DNA of 14,181 nt from Candidatus Shapirobacteria bacterium (GTDB lineage: Bacteria; Patescibacteriota; Microgenomatia; UBA12405): assembly GCA_018500045.2 (NCBI GenBank), contig JAHBAQ020000024.1, forward strand, positions 1 through 14,181. The letters run 5' to 3'. Of the stretch, positions 7,679 to 12,861 are shown piece after piece. The stretch's first letter is position 1; each line of letters starts with the position of its first letter. Under the pieces are notes generated by a model. That model had not been told where the DNA came from. It saw nothing but the letters and a program-made list of their open reading frames with translations, and did no database searches. The translations under genes were made by a program, and so were the position numbers.

Positions 7679-8045
7679 TTAGATCCTTGATGTCACTATA
7701 TTCAATAATTAGGTCGGAAATACCTCCGACAGTAGTGGAATATTCTGAGTTTTGTTGTCGGATGTAAATGATGTATTTTTTTAGGGCTTTGGCATAGCCG
7801 ACTTCTATTCCGATACCAATTTGTTTGTTGGATATTTCAGCTATTAAAATATCAGATTTTTTAATTTTATTTAAGGCTTGATCCATCATATCTTGGTTGT
7901 TTTTAAATTTTTGATGTTTAGCAAAAACAAATGAATAAACTTGGTTGTGTCCTATTTTTAAAAACTTGGTTAATTCTTGATGAAACTTAAGATATTTTTC
8001 TTTGTTAGAGAAATCGTAAGAGATGAATATTTTTTTATTTTTCAT
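7662..8045 (-). CDS. Nucleoside 2-deoxyribosyltransferase-like protein
   Basis: The product has 127 aa, a typical size for this fold. An N-terminal beta strand KKIFISYD (4-11) is followed by helices. The core DILIAEIS (65-72), a Gly-rich turn and E81-VGYAKAL (81-88) follow, then a strand YIIYI. This matches the deoxyribosyltransferase pattern, in which the Glu before GxA acts as nucleophile and the Asp helps bind the sugar. Family members cleave N-glycosidic bonds of (deoxy)nucleosides or nucleotides. The fold is also related to TIR-like NAD hydrolases, so the substrate is open. Its ATG overlaps the stop of the HD gene (ATGA, 8042-8045), which predicts translational coupling and a shared pathway. 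The C-terminal residues KKIP and the stop lie inside the terminator repeat. Confidence 0.72.
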   Translation of the reverse strand: MKNKKIFISYDFSNKEKYLKFHQELTKFLKIGHNQVYSFVFAKHQKFKNNQDMMDQALNKIKKSDILIAEISNKQIGIGIEVGYAKALKKYIIYIRQQNSEYSTTVGGISDLIIEYSDIKDLIKKIP

Positions 8046-8683
8046 AAGTATGGTTGGAGTTTTTGGTCTAACTGGTTCAAAATTTCTAGGTGTAGATTTT
8101 TTAAAAAATTATTCCAAATCATATAATGGTGTTTGTACTCTTTGATTAATGGAATGATTTCATCAGGGTTTTTGTTAACTAAAATTTTGTATCTTTTTAT
8201 AGTTACTTCAGGAAGAGTGATTAAATCAATAATATCCGGTGTCATTTTGTCTATGGCTTTGGCGAATTTGGCAGTATCTGAATTTAAATTTTCCATTTCG
8301 AGATAAGTTGAATGGAATTGTTTTGGAAGGAGTTTTAAGGCCTGGTTCTTTTCGTTTTGACTTTCTTTTTTAGTAAAAGTAATTTCATCGCCAGTGATAA
8401 GTTCACCAATATCGTGGATGGCTAACATAATCAAGGCAGTACCTAAATCAACATTCTTGTTTTTGATATATGGGTAAATTGTCGTGGCAATAATTGGTAA
8501 ACTGCCGGAATGTTCAATTAAAGGTTCCCTAACGACTAAATCTTTGCAGTTATATTGGTAATTTTGGAATTGATTTTGGATTTTTTGGAGATGAAAAGGT
8601 TGAGTGTTGGCTCGGTGTTCGGTGGAATATCTGGTATAAACAAAGATAATTTGACTTAGAACTTTTTGATAAATGTTCTCCAT
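8042..8683 (-). CDS. HD-domain phosphohydrolase, YfbR/5'-deoxynucleotidase-like
   Basis: The product has 213 aa and no membrane segment. The metal-binding HD set is visible: H58 in EHSG, H90-D91 in LAIHDIGELITGDE, and D145 in AIDKM. E94 follows the HD pair, as in 5'-deoxynucleotidases of the YfbR/YGK1 type, which remove phosphate from deoxynucleoside monophosphates. R18 in an N-terminal TRYS could serve phosphate binding. The C-terminal third is helical and ends in an amphipathic segment. It is the first gene of a two-gene leftward operon with the deoxyribosyltransferase-like gene. A nucleotide-salvage or nucleotide-cleansing step, with phosphate and then base removal, is a reasonable inference. 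A perfect TATAAT box ends 7 bases before the ATG, so the mRNA is probably leaderless. The exact substrate is unknown. Confidence 0.8.
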   Translation of the reverse strand: MENIYQKVLSQIIFVYTRYSTEHRANTQPFHLQKIQNQFQNYQYNCKDLVVREPLIEHSGSLPIIATTIYPYIKNKNVDLGTALIMLAIHDIGELITGDEITFTKKESQNEKNQALKLLPKQFHSTYLEMENLNSDTAKFAKAIDKMTPDIIDLITLPEVTIKRYKILVNKNPDEIIPLIKEYKHHYMIWNNFLKNLHLEILNQLDQKLQPYL

Positions 8684-8690
8684 TATCTGG

Positions 8691-8696
8691 ATTATA
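8691..8696 (-). promoter_or_regulatory. -10 box of the HD/deoxyribosyltransferase operon
   Basis: On the minus strand this is a perfect TATAAT preceded by CTG. It ends 7 bases before the ATG at 8683, so the expected start site falls on or beside the A of ATG. No good -35 box is seen. It lies back to back with the rightward promoter at 8716-8746. Confidence 0.65.
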
Positions 8697-8715
8697 CAGT
8701 TAATTAAATTATTGA

Positions 8716-8746
8716 TTGAATTAGAATTATTGGTTACTGGTATAAT
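8716..8746 (+). promoter_or_regulatory. Strong rightward promoter
   Basis: A perfect extended -10 (TGG then TATAAT, 8738-8746) has a possible -35 TTGAAT at 8716-8721 with a long 19-bp spacer. The start site is expected near 8753. It drives the structured leader and the small ORF at 8873, and diverges from the HD operon promoter. Confidence 0.72.
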
Positions 8747-8754
8747 GTAATCCG

Positions 8755-8785
8755 AGTATCGGCCATTAGCGGCGGGATACTTTTT
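8755..8785 (+). promoter_or_regulatory. 5'-leader hairpin with T-run (possible attenuator)
   Basis: AGTATC (8755-8760) pairs perfectly with GATACT (8776-8781). Inside, GCC (8762-8764) can pair with GGC (8771-8773). TTTT follows directly. The hairpin would form at the extreme 5' end of the transcript from 8753. It could stabilise the RNA or cause early termination; I cannot tell which from sequence alone. Confidence 0.45.
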
Positions 8786-8826
8786 AAAACTAGTGCTTTT
8801 GGACTTTTAAATTTCAAGTCATTTGG

Positions 8827-8851
8827 TTTTACATTCCTGGGGGATGTAAAA
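8827..8851 (+). promoter_or_regulatory. Second leader hairpin, upstream of the small ORF
   Basis: TTTTACATTCC (8827-8837) and GGGATGTAAAA (8841-8851) form an 11-bp stem with one G-U pair and a TGG loop. It is followed by A residues, so it is not a terminator on this strand. It ends about 10 bases before the likely ribosome site AAGGGG of the 56-codon ORF, a good position to influence translation. Confidence 0.45.
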
Positions 8852-8872
8852 AAAAGATAAGGGGTGTTCTGG

Positions 8873-9043
8873 ATGAAGAAGAAAAGATTAACAGCAAAGG
8901 AATGGAGGATCACTTTATCGCGATACCTGAAGAAGAAAAAATGTGGTCTGATGGCTGGATATAAGTTTATGGTTAACACCTATGGAATGCCTGTTATGGA
9001 GGAAGGTACCCCCGCCGGTTTTGAACTAGACGGAATTGACTGA
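8873..9043 (+). CDS. Small basic protein, unrecognised (56 aa)
   Basis: The ORF has 56 codons from ATG to TGA. The protein is strongly basic at the N-terminal end (MKKKR start, and a K-rich run at 20-23 after WRITLSRYL) and acidic at the C-terminal end (ELDGID). No membrane helix or known motif is visible. It is supported by a perfect extended -10 promoter 126 bp upstream, and by AAGGGG at 8859-8864, 8 bases before the ATG. That is one of the few Shine-Dalgarno-like sites in the window. Hairpins lie before and after it. Its codons are somewhat richer in G and C at third positions (CTG, ACC, CCC, GCC) than those of its neighbours. The alternative is that the whole 8753-9169 transcript is a structured non-coding RNA and this ORF is incidental. 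The function is unknown. Confidence 0.5.
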   Translation: MKKKRLTAKEWRITLSRYLKKKKCGLMAGYKFMVNTYGMPVMEEGTPAGFELDGID

Positions 9044-9111
9044 TGACTTGATAGAAGAAAAACGGTGATATGGATTATATCCAGATCATTTAACAAATAC
9101 AAAAGCACACC

Positions 9112-9169
9112 CCCTCAATTGATTGACTGCAGCTTAGCTGTATGTAAATTGATTGAGGGAAAAATTTTT
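9112..9169. terminator. Large branched hairpin between the small ORF and ndk (probable bidirectional terminator)
   Basis: CCCTCAATTGAT (9112-9123) pairs with ATTGATTGAGGG (9148-9159) over 12 positions, including two G-U pairs. Inside is a second hairpin, TGCAGC (9128-9133) with GCTGTA (9137-9142) and loop TTA. On the + strand AAAAATTTTT follows, so the T-run is offset from the stem. It sits 8 bases past the stop of the convergent ndk gene. Termination of both transcripts is likely. The length and two-part shape are unusual. Confidence 0.55.
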
Positions 9170-9779
9170 ATTCTAAAATACCGTTTAAATCAACATCATA
9201 GATAATTTCTTCGGCGATGAGTCGATAGTTAAGAATTTCGTTTTTATCAAACCAAATTTTGATTTCTTTTTCGGCCTCGTCGACGGTACCAGAGGAGTGA
9301 ATAATATTCCTAACAGCGCGAGAATCGGTGTCGGCGGCGGTATAAGAATCAATAGTATAATCACCGCGAATAGTGCCAGGGGCTGAAGTTAATGGTTCAG
9401 TAGAACCAGTAATTTTTCGAACGATAGAGACAGCTCCCATACCTTGCCATACCATAGAAACCACAGGTCCACTGCTCATAAAATCCATTAATTTTCTTCG
9501 GATGCCTTCGGCGAATTCTACAGGATCGTTACCAGGTAATGGTAACCCTTTAGCTTTGTATGATTCAAATGTCTTAGTGCCACTTTTAAGGGCCCATTCA
9601 GGGTCGATAGAATAATGTTTGAGAGCAAGGTCTTTTGTTGGAATAACCATTTTTAGGCCAACTAATTTAAGACCACAAGTTTCGTATCTTTTGATAACTT
9701 CACCAATCAAACCACGTTGAACACCATCTGGTTTTATAATGACTAAAGTTTGTTCTTGTTTACTGTCAAAATTTTTCAT
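9168..9779 (-). CDS. ndk: Nucleoside diphosphate kinase, enlarged form
   Basis: Ndk transfers the gamma-phosphate of ATP to other (deoxy)nucleoside diphosphates through a phosphohistidine. The conserved KPDGVQRGLIGEVI (16-29) and HY (55-56) are present, as are TEP (127-129) and GTIRGD (135-140). The active-site motif is NIIHSSGTVDEAEKEI, with H161. At 203 aa it is longer than the usual 140-150. About 25-30 extra residues lie after HY (about 60-90), a short insert lies between GTIRGD and the active-site strand (about 144-156), and there is a C-terminal extension. The ATG at 9779 fits the family N-terminus. A 34-codon in-frame extension to 9881 would run into the divergent arsR start and has no family similarity. 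AGG 6 bases before the ATG is a weak ribosome site. Identification is firm. Confidence 0.93.
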   Translation of the reverse strand: MKNFDSKQEQTLVIIKPDGVQRGLIGEVIKRYETCGLKLVGLKMVIPTKDLALKHYSIDPEWALKSGTKTFESYKAKGLPLPGNDPVEFAEGIRRKLMDFMSSGPVVSMVWQGMGAVSIVRKITGSTEPLTSAPGTIRGDYTIDSYTAADTDSRAVRNIIHSSGTVDEAEKEIKIWFDKNEILNYRLIAEEIIYDVDLNGILE

Positions 9780-9829
9780 ATGTGGCCTATTTTGTAGGAA
9801 AAAATATAAATAATCAAGCAGTAAGTGAG

Positions 9830-9858
9830 TTGAATATATTGATGTTTGTCGATATAAT
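9830..9858 (+). promoter_or_regulatory. Leaderless promoter of the ArsR-type gene
   Basis: TTGAAT (9830-9835) and a perfect TATAAT (9853-9858) are separated by 17 bp. The -10 ends 6 bases before the ATG at 9865, so transcription should start on or next to the start codon, leaving no room for a ribosome-binding site. Confidence 0.75.
9835..9856. promoter_or_regulatory. Probable ArsR-family operator
   Basis: TATATTGA (9835-9842) and TCGATATA (9849-9856) form an inverted repeat with 7 of 8 positions complementary and a 6-base spacer. The TGA-N6-TC(G)A geometry resembles SmtB/CzrA-type operators. It occupies the -35/-10 spacer and covers most of the -10 box, so binding would block RNA polymerase. 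This implies autorepression and possibly an effect on the divergent ndk gene. Confidence 0.5.
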
Positions 9859-9864
9859 CCGTTT

Positions 9865-10170
9865 ATGGATAAAATATTCAAAGCTTTGGCTGATAAAAAT
9901 AGAAGGAAGATTTTGACATTATTAAGAGATGAGGAAAAAACGGTCAGTCAGCTTTTGAAAGATTTTGAAATTGGTCAGGCAACATTATCAAATCATTTGT
10001 CGATTTTGAGAAAAGCAAAACTGGTGGATTTTAAAATAAATGGAAAACTCAGAATTTATAGGTTAAATAAAGATCTTTTGGTTGCGTTTGCGGAGAATCT
10101 GCGTAAATTTGTTGGAAAAATGGATGAATCGTTTGTTGAAGAGATTGAAATTCGGACTCGAAGGGTGTAA
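9865..10170 (+). CDS. ArsR/SmtB-family winged-helix transcriptional regulator
   Basis: The product has 101 aa, the normal family size. The N-terminal FKALADKNRRKILTLL (5-20) is the typical dimer/first DNA-binding helix. A helix-turn-helix with recognition helix QATLSNHLSILRKAKLV (38-54) follows, then the beta wing FKINGKLRIYRLN (56-68) and a C-terminal helix. It has no cysteine and only one histidine (H44, within the recognition helix), so the classical metal or arsenite thiolate sites are absent. It is more like the autorepressor-type or non-metal members, and the signal is unknown. A near-palindrome inside its own promoter suggests autorepression. It is divergent from ndk (85 bp between starts) and 44 bp upstream of the LysM gene, which it could also control. 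Confidence 0.88.
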   Translation: MDKIFKALADKNRRKILTLLRDEEKTVSQLLKDFEIGQATLSNHLSILRKAKLVDFKINGKLRIYRLNKDLLVAFAENLRKFVGKMDESFVEEIEIRTRRV

Positions 10171-10214
10171 ATTGGAATTAATTTATAATTAATTATTATC
10201 TATACTTGAGTAGT

Positions 10215-10802
10215 ATGAATTTTGTGGCAATAAAAAATAAATATTTTAAATCAACAGAAGAGATTGTGAGTATGTTTTTAGGTTTGGTTATAGTGGTTGT
10301 GGTAGGGTCGTTAATTTTTAATTATTTTCAAAAAAATAAAGGAACGATTGATATACCAGGAGCTTCGACAGAGATTAAATTGACCGATGTTGTGGGTGAT
10401 CGTTTAACAGTAGACGGGGAGAAAGTTTATGAAGTAGTTAAAGGTGATAGTTTATGGAAAATTGCAGTTAAAGAGTATGATGATGGTTATGCTTGGGTTA
10501 AAATTGCGGCTGCTAATAATTTTAAAAATGCCTCTGTAATTGAAGTGGGACAAAAAATAGTTTTACCTAAATTGGAATCTAAAACAGTAGTTTCGAGTAC
10601 AAAAGATTTATCAAAAGGTTCTTCTGTTTCGCAGGGTGGTGAGTACAAAGTAGTTAAAGGTGATAGTTTATGGAAAATTGCGGTAAGAGCTTATGGTGAT
10701 GGTTATCAGTGGACAAAAATTTGGCAAGAAAACAAAAATAAGCTTAATAACCCCAATAGTTTGGAAATTGGGATGATGTTGAATGTACCTAAATTGAATT
10801 AG
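10215..10802 (+). CDS. Membrane-anchored protein with two LysM domains
   Basis: The product has 195 aa. A short cytoplasmic N-terminus is followed by one membrane helix (about 18-37) and a linker. Two LysM domains lie at about 71-119 and 143-193, each opening with the pattern Y.VVKGDSLWKIAV and closing with a hydrophobic G..I/LN.PKL segment. LysM binds N-acetylglucosamine polymers such as peptidoglycan, so this is likely a membrane-to-wall tether. No catalytic domain is present. The two domains share a 34-base identical DNA segment, so the second arose by duplication or has been homogenised. I chose the ATG at 10215; a TTG 9 bases earlier is in frame. A TATACT box (10201-10206) lies 8 bases before the ATG, but no -35 is clear. 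tRNA-Gly begins 26 bp after the stop. Confidence 0.88.
   Translation: MNFVAIKNKYFKSTEEIVSMFLGLVIVVVVGSLIFNYFQKNKGTIDIPGASTEIKLTDVVGDRLTVDGEKVYEVVKGDSLWKIAVKEYDDGYAWVKIAAANNFKNASVIEVGQKIVLPKLESKTVVSSTKDLSKGSSVSQGGEYKVVKGDSLWKIAVRAYGDGYQWTKIWQENKNKLNNPNSLEIGMMLNVPKLN
10432..10465 (+). repeat. Intragenic repeat in the LysM gene (first copy)
   Basis: Bases 10432-10465 are identical to 10648-10681 (34 bases, 216 bp apart and in frame). They encode the conserved VVKGDSLWKIA core of each LysM domain. Similarity continues at lower identity beyond both copies. Confidence 0.85.
10648..10681 (+). repeat. Intragenic repeat in the LysM gene (second copy)
   Basis: This copy matches 10432-10465 at all 34 bases, including synonymous positions that could have drifted. 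It marks the start of the second LysM domain. Confidence 0.85.
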
Positions 10803-10810
10803 TTTGGCCG

Positions 10811-10819
10811 TGTTAGAAT
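10811..10819 (+). promoter_or_regulatory. Possible extended -10 promoter of the tRNA-Gly/tRNA-Thr unit
   Basis: TG, one base, then TAGAAT (10814-10819) fits an extended -10 and lies 9 bases before the mature tRNA-Gly. The only TTGAAT upstream (10794-10799) is too close (14 bp). Read-through from the LysM gene is the alternative. Confidence 0.4.
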
Positions 10820-10828
10820 AATTCAGAT

Positions 10829-10899
10829 GCGGCTATAGTTTAATGGTAAAATGTGTCCTTCCCAAGGATATGTTGAGGGTTCGATTCCCTCTAGCCGCT
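10829..10899 (+). tRNA. tRNA-Gly (anticodon CCC)
   Basis: The 71-base cloverleaf has a perfect acceptor stem GCGGCTA/TAGCCGC. The anticodon stem is TGTCC/GGATA with loop TTCCCAA, giving anticodon CCC at 10861-10863. The T loop is TTCGATT. The discriminator is T10899, usual for Gly. No CCA is encoded. It reads GGG codons. It is followed 18 bases later by tRNA-Thr on the same strand, so the two are probably one transcript. Confidence 0.96.
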
Positions 10900-10917
10900 C
10901 TGTAATTTAAATTTAAC

Positions 10918-10990
10918 GCCGGAGTAGCTCAGTTGGTAGAGCAAAGCTTTCGTAAAGCTGAGGTCGGGAGTTCGACTCTCCCCTTCGGCT
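10918..10990 (+). tRNA. tRNA-Thr (anticodon CGT)
   Basis: This is a 73-base cloverleaf. The acceptor GCCGGAG pairs with CTTCGGC (one G-T, one A-T). The D stem is GCTC/GAGC. The anticodon loop is TTCGTAA, with CGT at 10951-10953. The T stem is GGGAG/CTCCC with loop TTCGACT. The anticodon stem has one mismatch at its outer pair (A-G). CCA is not encoded. It reads ACG codons. Eight T residues at 11001-11008 may aid termination, but there is no separate strong hairpin. Confidence 0.95.
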
Positions 10991-11049
10991 CTTAAATCAG
11001 TTTTTTTTAGATGCTAAATTATAGATTGTCGATAAATATGACAAAAATT

Positions 11050-11058
11050 TGTTATACT
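11050..11058 (+). promoter_or_regulatory. Extended -10 promoter of the Ig-like gene
   Basis: TG, T, then TATACT (11053-11058) is a good extended -10. The ATG is at 11069, 10 bases further, so the 5' leader would be only a few bases long. A TTGTCG at 11026-11031 is 21 bp upstream, too far for a normal -35. Confidence 0.5.
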
Positions 11059-11068
11059 TTAAGACGTT

Positions 11069-11788
11069 ATGGCAGAATTTAAGCGTTCACGTTTAGACCG
11101 AAAGAACAACGAACAAATAACAAAAAAGACGGTTTTTTTGGGATTTATAACTATTGTTTTGGCTGTGGTTACTTTAGTGTTTGGTTTACCATTATTAATA
11201 AAATTGTCAGTTTTTTTGGGGCAGGATAGGAATAAAAAACAATCAGAAAGTGAAATTAAGAAAGTTCCACCAATAGCACCTCGGTTAATAATTCCTTATG
11301 AGGCAACAAATAGTGGTGAAATAAAAGTAAGTGGTTTTGCGGAGGCTAAAGTAACGGTGGAATTGTTTAAAAACGATGTTTCGGTTGGAAAAACTGAGGT
11401 AACAGAAAACGGTGATTTTACTTTTGATAAATTATCTTTGAATGAGGGGGAAAATAAATTTACAGCAATGGCCAGTACTGAAGAGTCTGGTAGTGGTGAT
11501 GATTCTAAGGCTTTGGTGGTGGTTTATGATAAAAAAGCACCAGAATTAATTTTAACTAATCCAAGTGAAGAAAATTTAACGGTTGATTATGCTGATTTTG
11601 ATATTATCGGAAAATCAGAGAGTGGGTCAAGTGTCTCTGTTAATAATAGAATTGCCAGTATTGATAATGAGGGAAATTTTAAATTAAAGTGGCAATTGAA
11701 CACTGGTAAAAATGAATTGGAAGTAACAGTTAGGGATTTGGCGGGTAATGAGACAAAAAAGAAAATAGTAATAACTTATTCTCTTTAA
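11069..11788 (+). CDS. Membrane-anchored protein with two Ig-like domains
   Basis: The product has 239 aa. A basic cytoplasmic N-terminus (to about 20) is followed by one membrane helix (about 21-50), a charged linker, and two beta-rich repeats at about 72-153 and 158-238. Each repeat follows the pattern of glucodextranase-B/bacterial Ig-like modules: a strand, a G.A....V.V segment, then xxGxF, then a strand with GxNxxxV. The second ends in VRDLAGNETKKKIVITY, a typical module end. There are no cysteines and no catalytic motif. It is probably an extracytoplasmic adhesion or scaffold protein; the partner is unknown. Its TAA stop overlaps the stop of the convergent O-antigen ligase-like gene by three bases (11785-11788), leaving no space for a separate terminator. 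Confidence 0.8.
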   Translation: MAEFKRSRLDRKNNEQITKKTVFLGFITIVLAVVTLVFGLPLLIKLSVFLGQDRNKKQSESEIKKVPPIAPRLIIPYEATNSGEIKVSGFAEAKVTVELFKNDVSVGKTEVTENGDFTFDKLSLNEGENKFTAMASTEESGSGDDSKALVVVYDKKAPELILTNPSEENLTVDYADFDIIGKSESGSSVSVNNRIASIDNEGNFKLKWQLNTGKNELEVTVRDLAGNETKKKIVITYSL

Positions 11789-12861
11789 ATAAAAACTAGG
11801 GCTAGTAAAATCCACGGGTATAGAAGAGAGTTGGCAAAAAGTGAGTGAATAAAAATTCCGACAAGACAAGATTGGATAATCAGATTTGATTGAATAAATA
11901 TTTTTTTGAATCCGATAGTAAATAAAACTCCGCCGATAATTCCAGTACTAATAAGAATTGTTAATAAACTACTGTCGAAACCACTATTAGAATGTGACAT
12001 TTCATTGGTGGTTTTTTTGAAAAAAGGAATATTGTTGTAACCAATACCAAAAATTGGATATTGTTTAAACAAGCTTAGACCTTCTTGGTAATTTTCGATT
12101 TTGGCGGTGATAGATGAGGTTCTCTCGAGTTTTGTCCCCTCTCCAGCTTGACGTGGTAGTAAAAGTATGGTGGCTAGAACTAGTAATAAACTCGATAAAA
12201 ATATGGAGATTTTTTTATTTTTCCAACCAATAAAACCGGAAACAAAAATTAATGACAATAAAGTTGATCGACTGTAAGTTAGAGCTAGGGTTAGATAACT
12301 AATAATTAATAGTGGCCACCTATAGGGTGTTTTTTTATCTAAAAAAAGCTTGATGATAAATAAAAGGTAAATAAGGCCAGTGAATGTAGGATCGAAATAA
12401 GTACTGACTAGACGATAAAGATGTGGGTCCCAATTAATAATGTCGAAATAGGTGAAGTCTGGCCAAAAAAAGTATTGAATCAACCCAAAGATAATATTGG
12501 CAATAATCGATAGGTAAAATAAATTTTTGAATTTTTGGATAATTTTTGGCGGAAAAATAAAAAATGAGATTAAGCAAGTTAGCCTAACTAGATAAAAAAA
12601 AGGTTTAAGAGAATAAAATTGATACCTCAATAAAGTAATTCCCAAAAGAAACCAAGCGTAGACTAAAAAATAAGCTAAAAATTTATTTTTATTTTTAAGA
12701 TTATGTTGTTTTAATTGGATAATAAAGTTGTATAAGCTGAAAGCAATAATAGAAATGTCGATTAAGGGAAAGTTAATACCGAAAAGATTAAGACGGAAGA
12801 TTTGACCAATAAAGAAAGAAAAGCAAACAAAACCAAAAATTATTGTCTGTACAAATGCCAT
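11785..12861 (-). CDS. O-antigen ligase/polymerase-like polytopic membrane protein
   Basis: The product has 358 aa with about ten hydrophobic segments. The Wzy_C/O-antigen ligase region is recognisable. TYSRSTLLSL lies at 195-204, a long outer loop at about 237-295 contains FGIGYNN (271-277), and HSNSGFDSSLL (290-300) leads into the last helices. HSLFANSLLYPW (339-350) follows. Proteins of this family polymerise or transfer lipid-linked glycans on the outer face of the membrane. Polymerase and ligase cannot be told apart from sequence. In a cell without classical lipopolysaccharide it could instead glycosylate surface proteins or build a wall polymer. It overlaps the upstream GT2 gene by 22 bp, implying coupled expression of assembly and transfer steps. 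The protein ends abruptly with a hydrophobic FI, slightly shorter than many homologues. Confidence 0.82.
   Translation of the reverse strand: MAFVQTIIFGFVCFSFFIGQIFRLNLFGINFPLIDISIIAFSLYNFIIQLKQHNLKNKNKFLAYFLVYAWFLLGITLLRYQFYSLKPFFYLVRLTCLISFFIFPPKIIQKFKNLFYLSIIANIIFGLIQYFFWPDFTYFDIINWDPHLYRLVSTYFDPTFTGLIYLLFIIKLFLDKKTPYRWPLLIISYLTLALTYSRSTLLSLIFVSGFIGWKNKKISIFLSSLLLVLATILLLPRQAGEGTKLERTSSITAKIENYQEGLSLFKQYPIFGIGYNNIPFFKKTTNEMSHSNSGFDSSLLTILISTGIIGGVLFTIGFKKIFIQSNLIIQSCLVGIFIHSLFANSLLYPWILLALVFI

Noticed and set aside
8042..8045. Recoded UGA (glycine) as in some CPR lineages
   Set aside because: TGA serves as a sensible stop in the ATGA overlap of the HD gene and no long frame here contains in-frame TGA, so the standard code fits.
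8734..8979. An 81-codon minus-strand ORF opposite the small rightward ORF
   Set aside because: Its translation is low-complexity and Phe-rich, no ribosome site or promoter serves it, and it is antisense to a better-supported transcript.
8839..9020. tmRNA, RNase P RNA or a known riboswitch in the 8741-9169 region
   Set aside because: I could not find their conserved sequence blocks. Only hairpins and an ORF are supported.
9780..9881. A 34-codon N-terminal extension of ndk
   Set aside because: The extra residues have no family similarity, and the extended start would lie inside the divergent arsR coding region. The ATG at 9779 fits the Ndk N-terminus.
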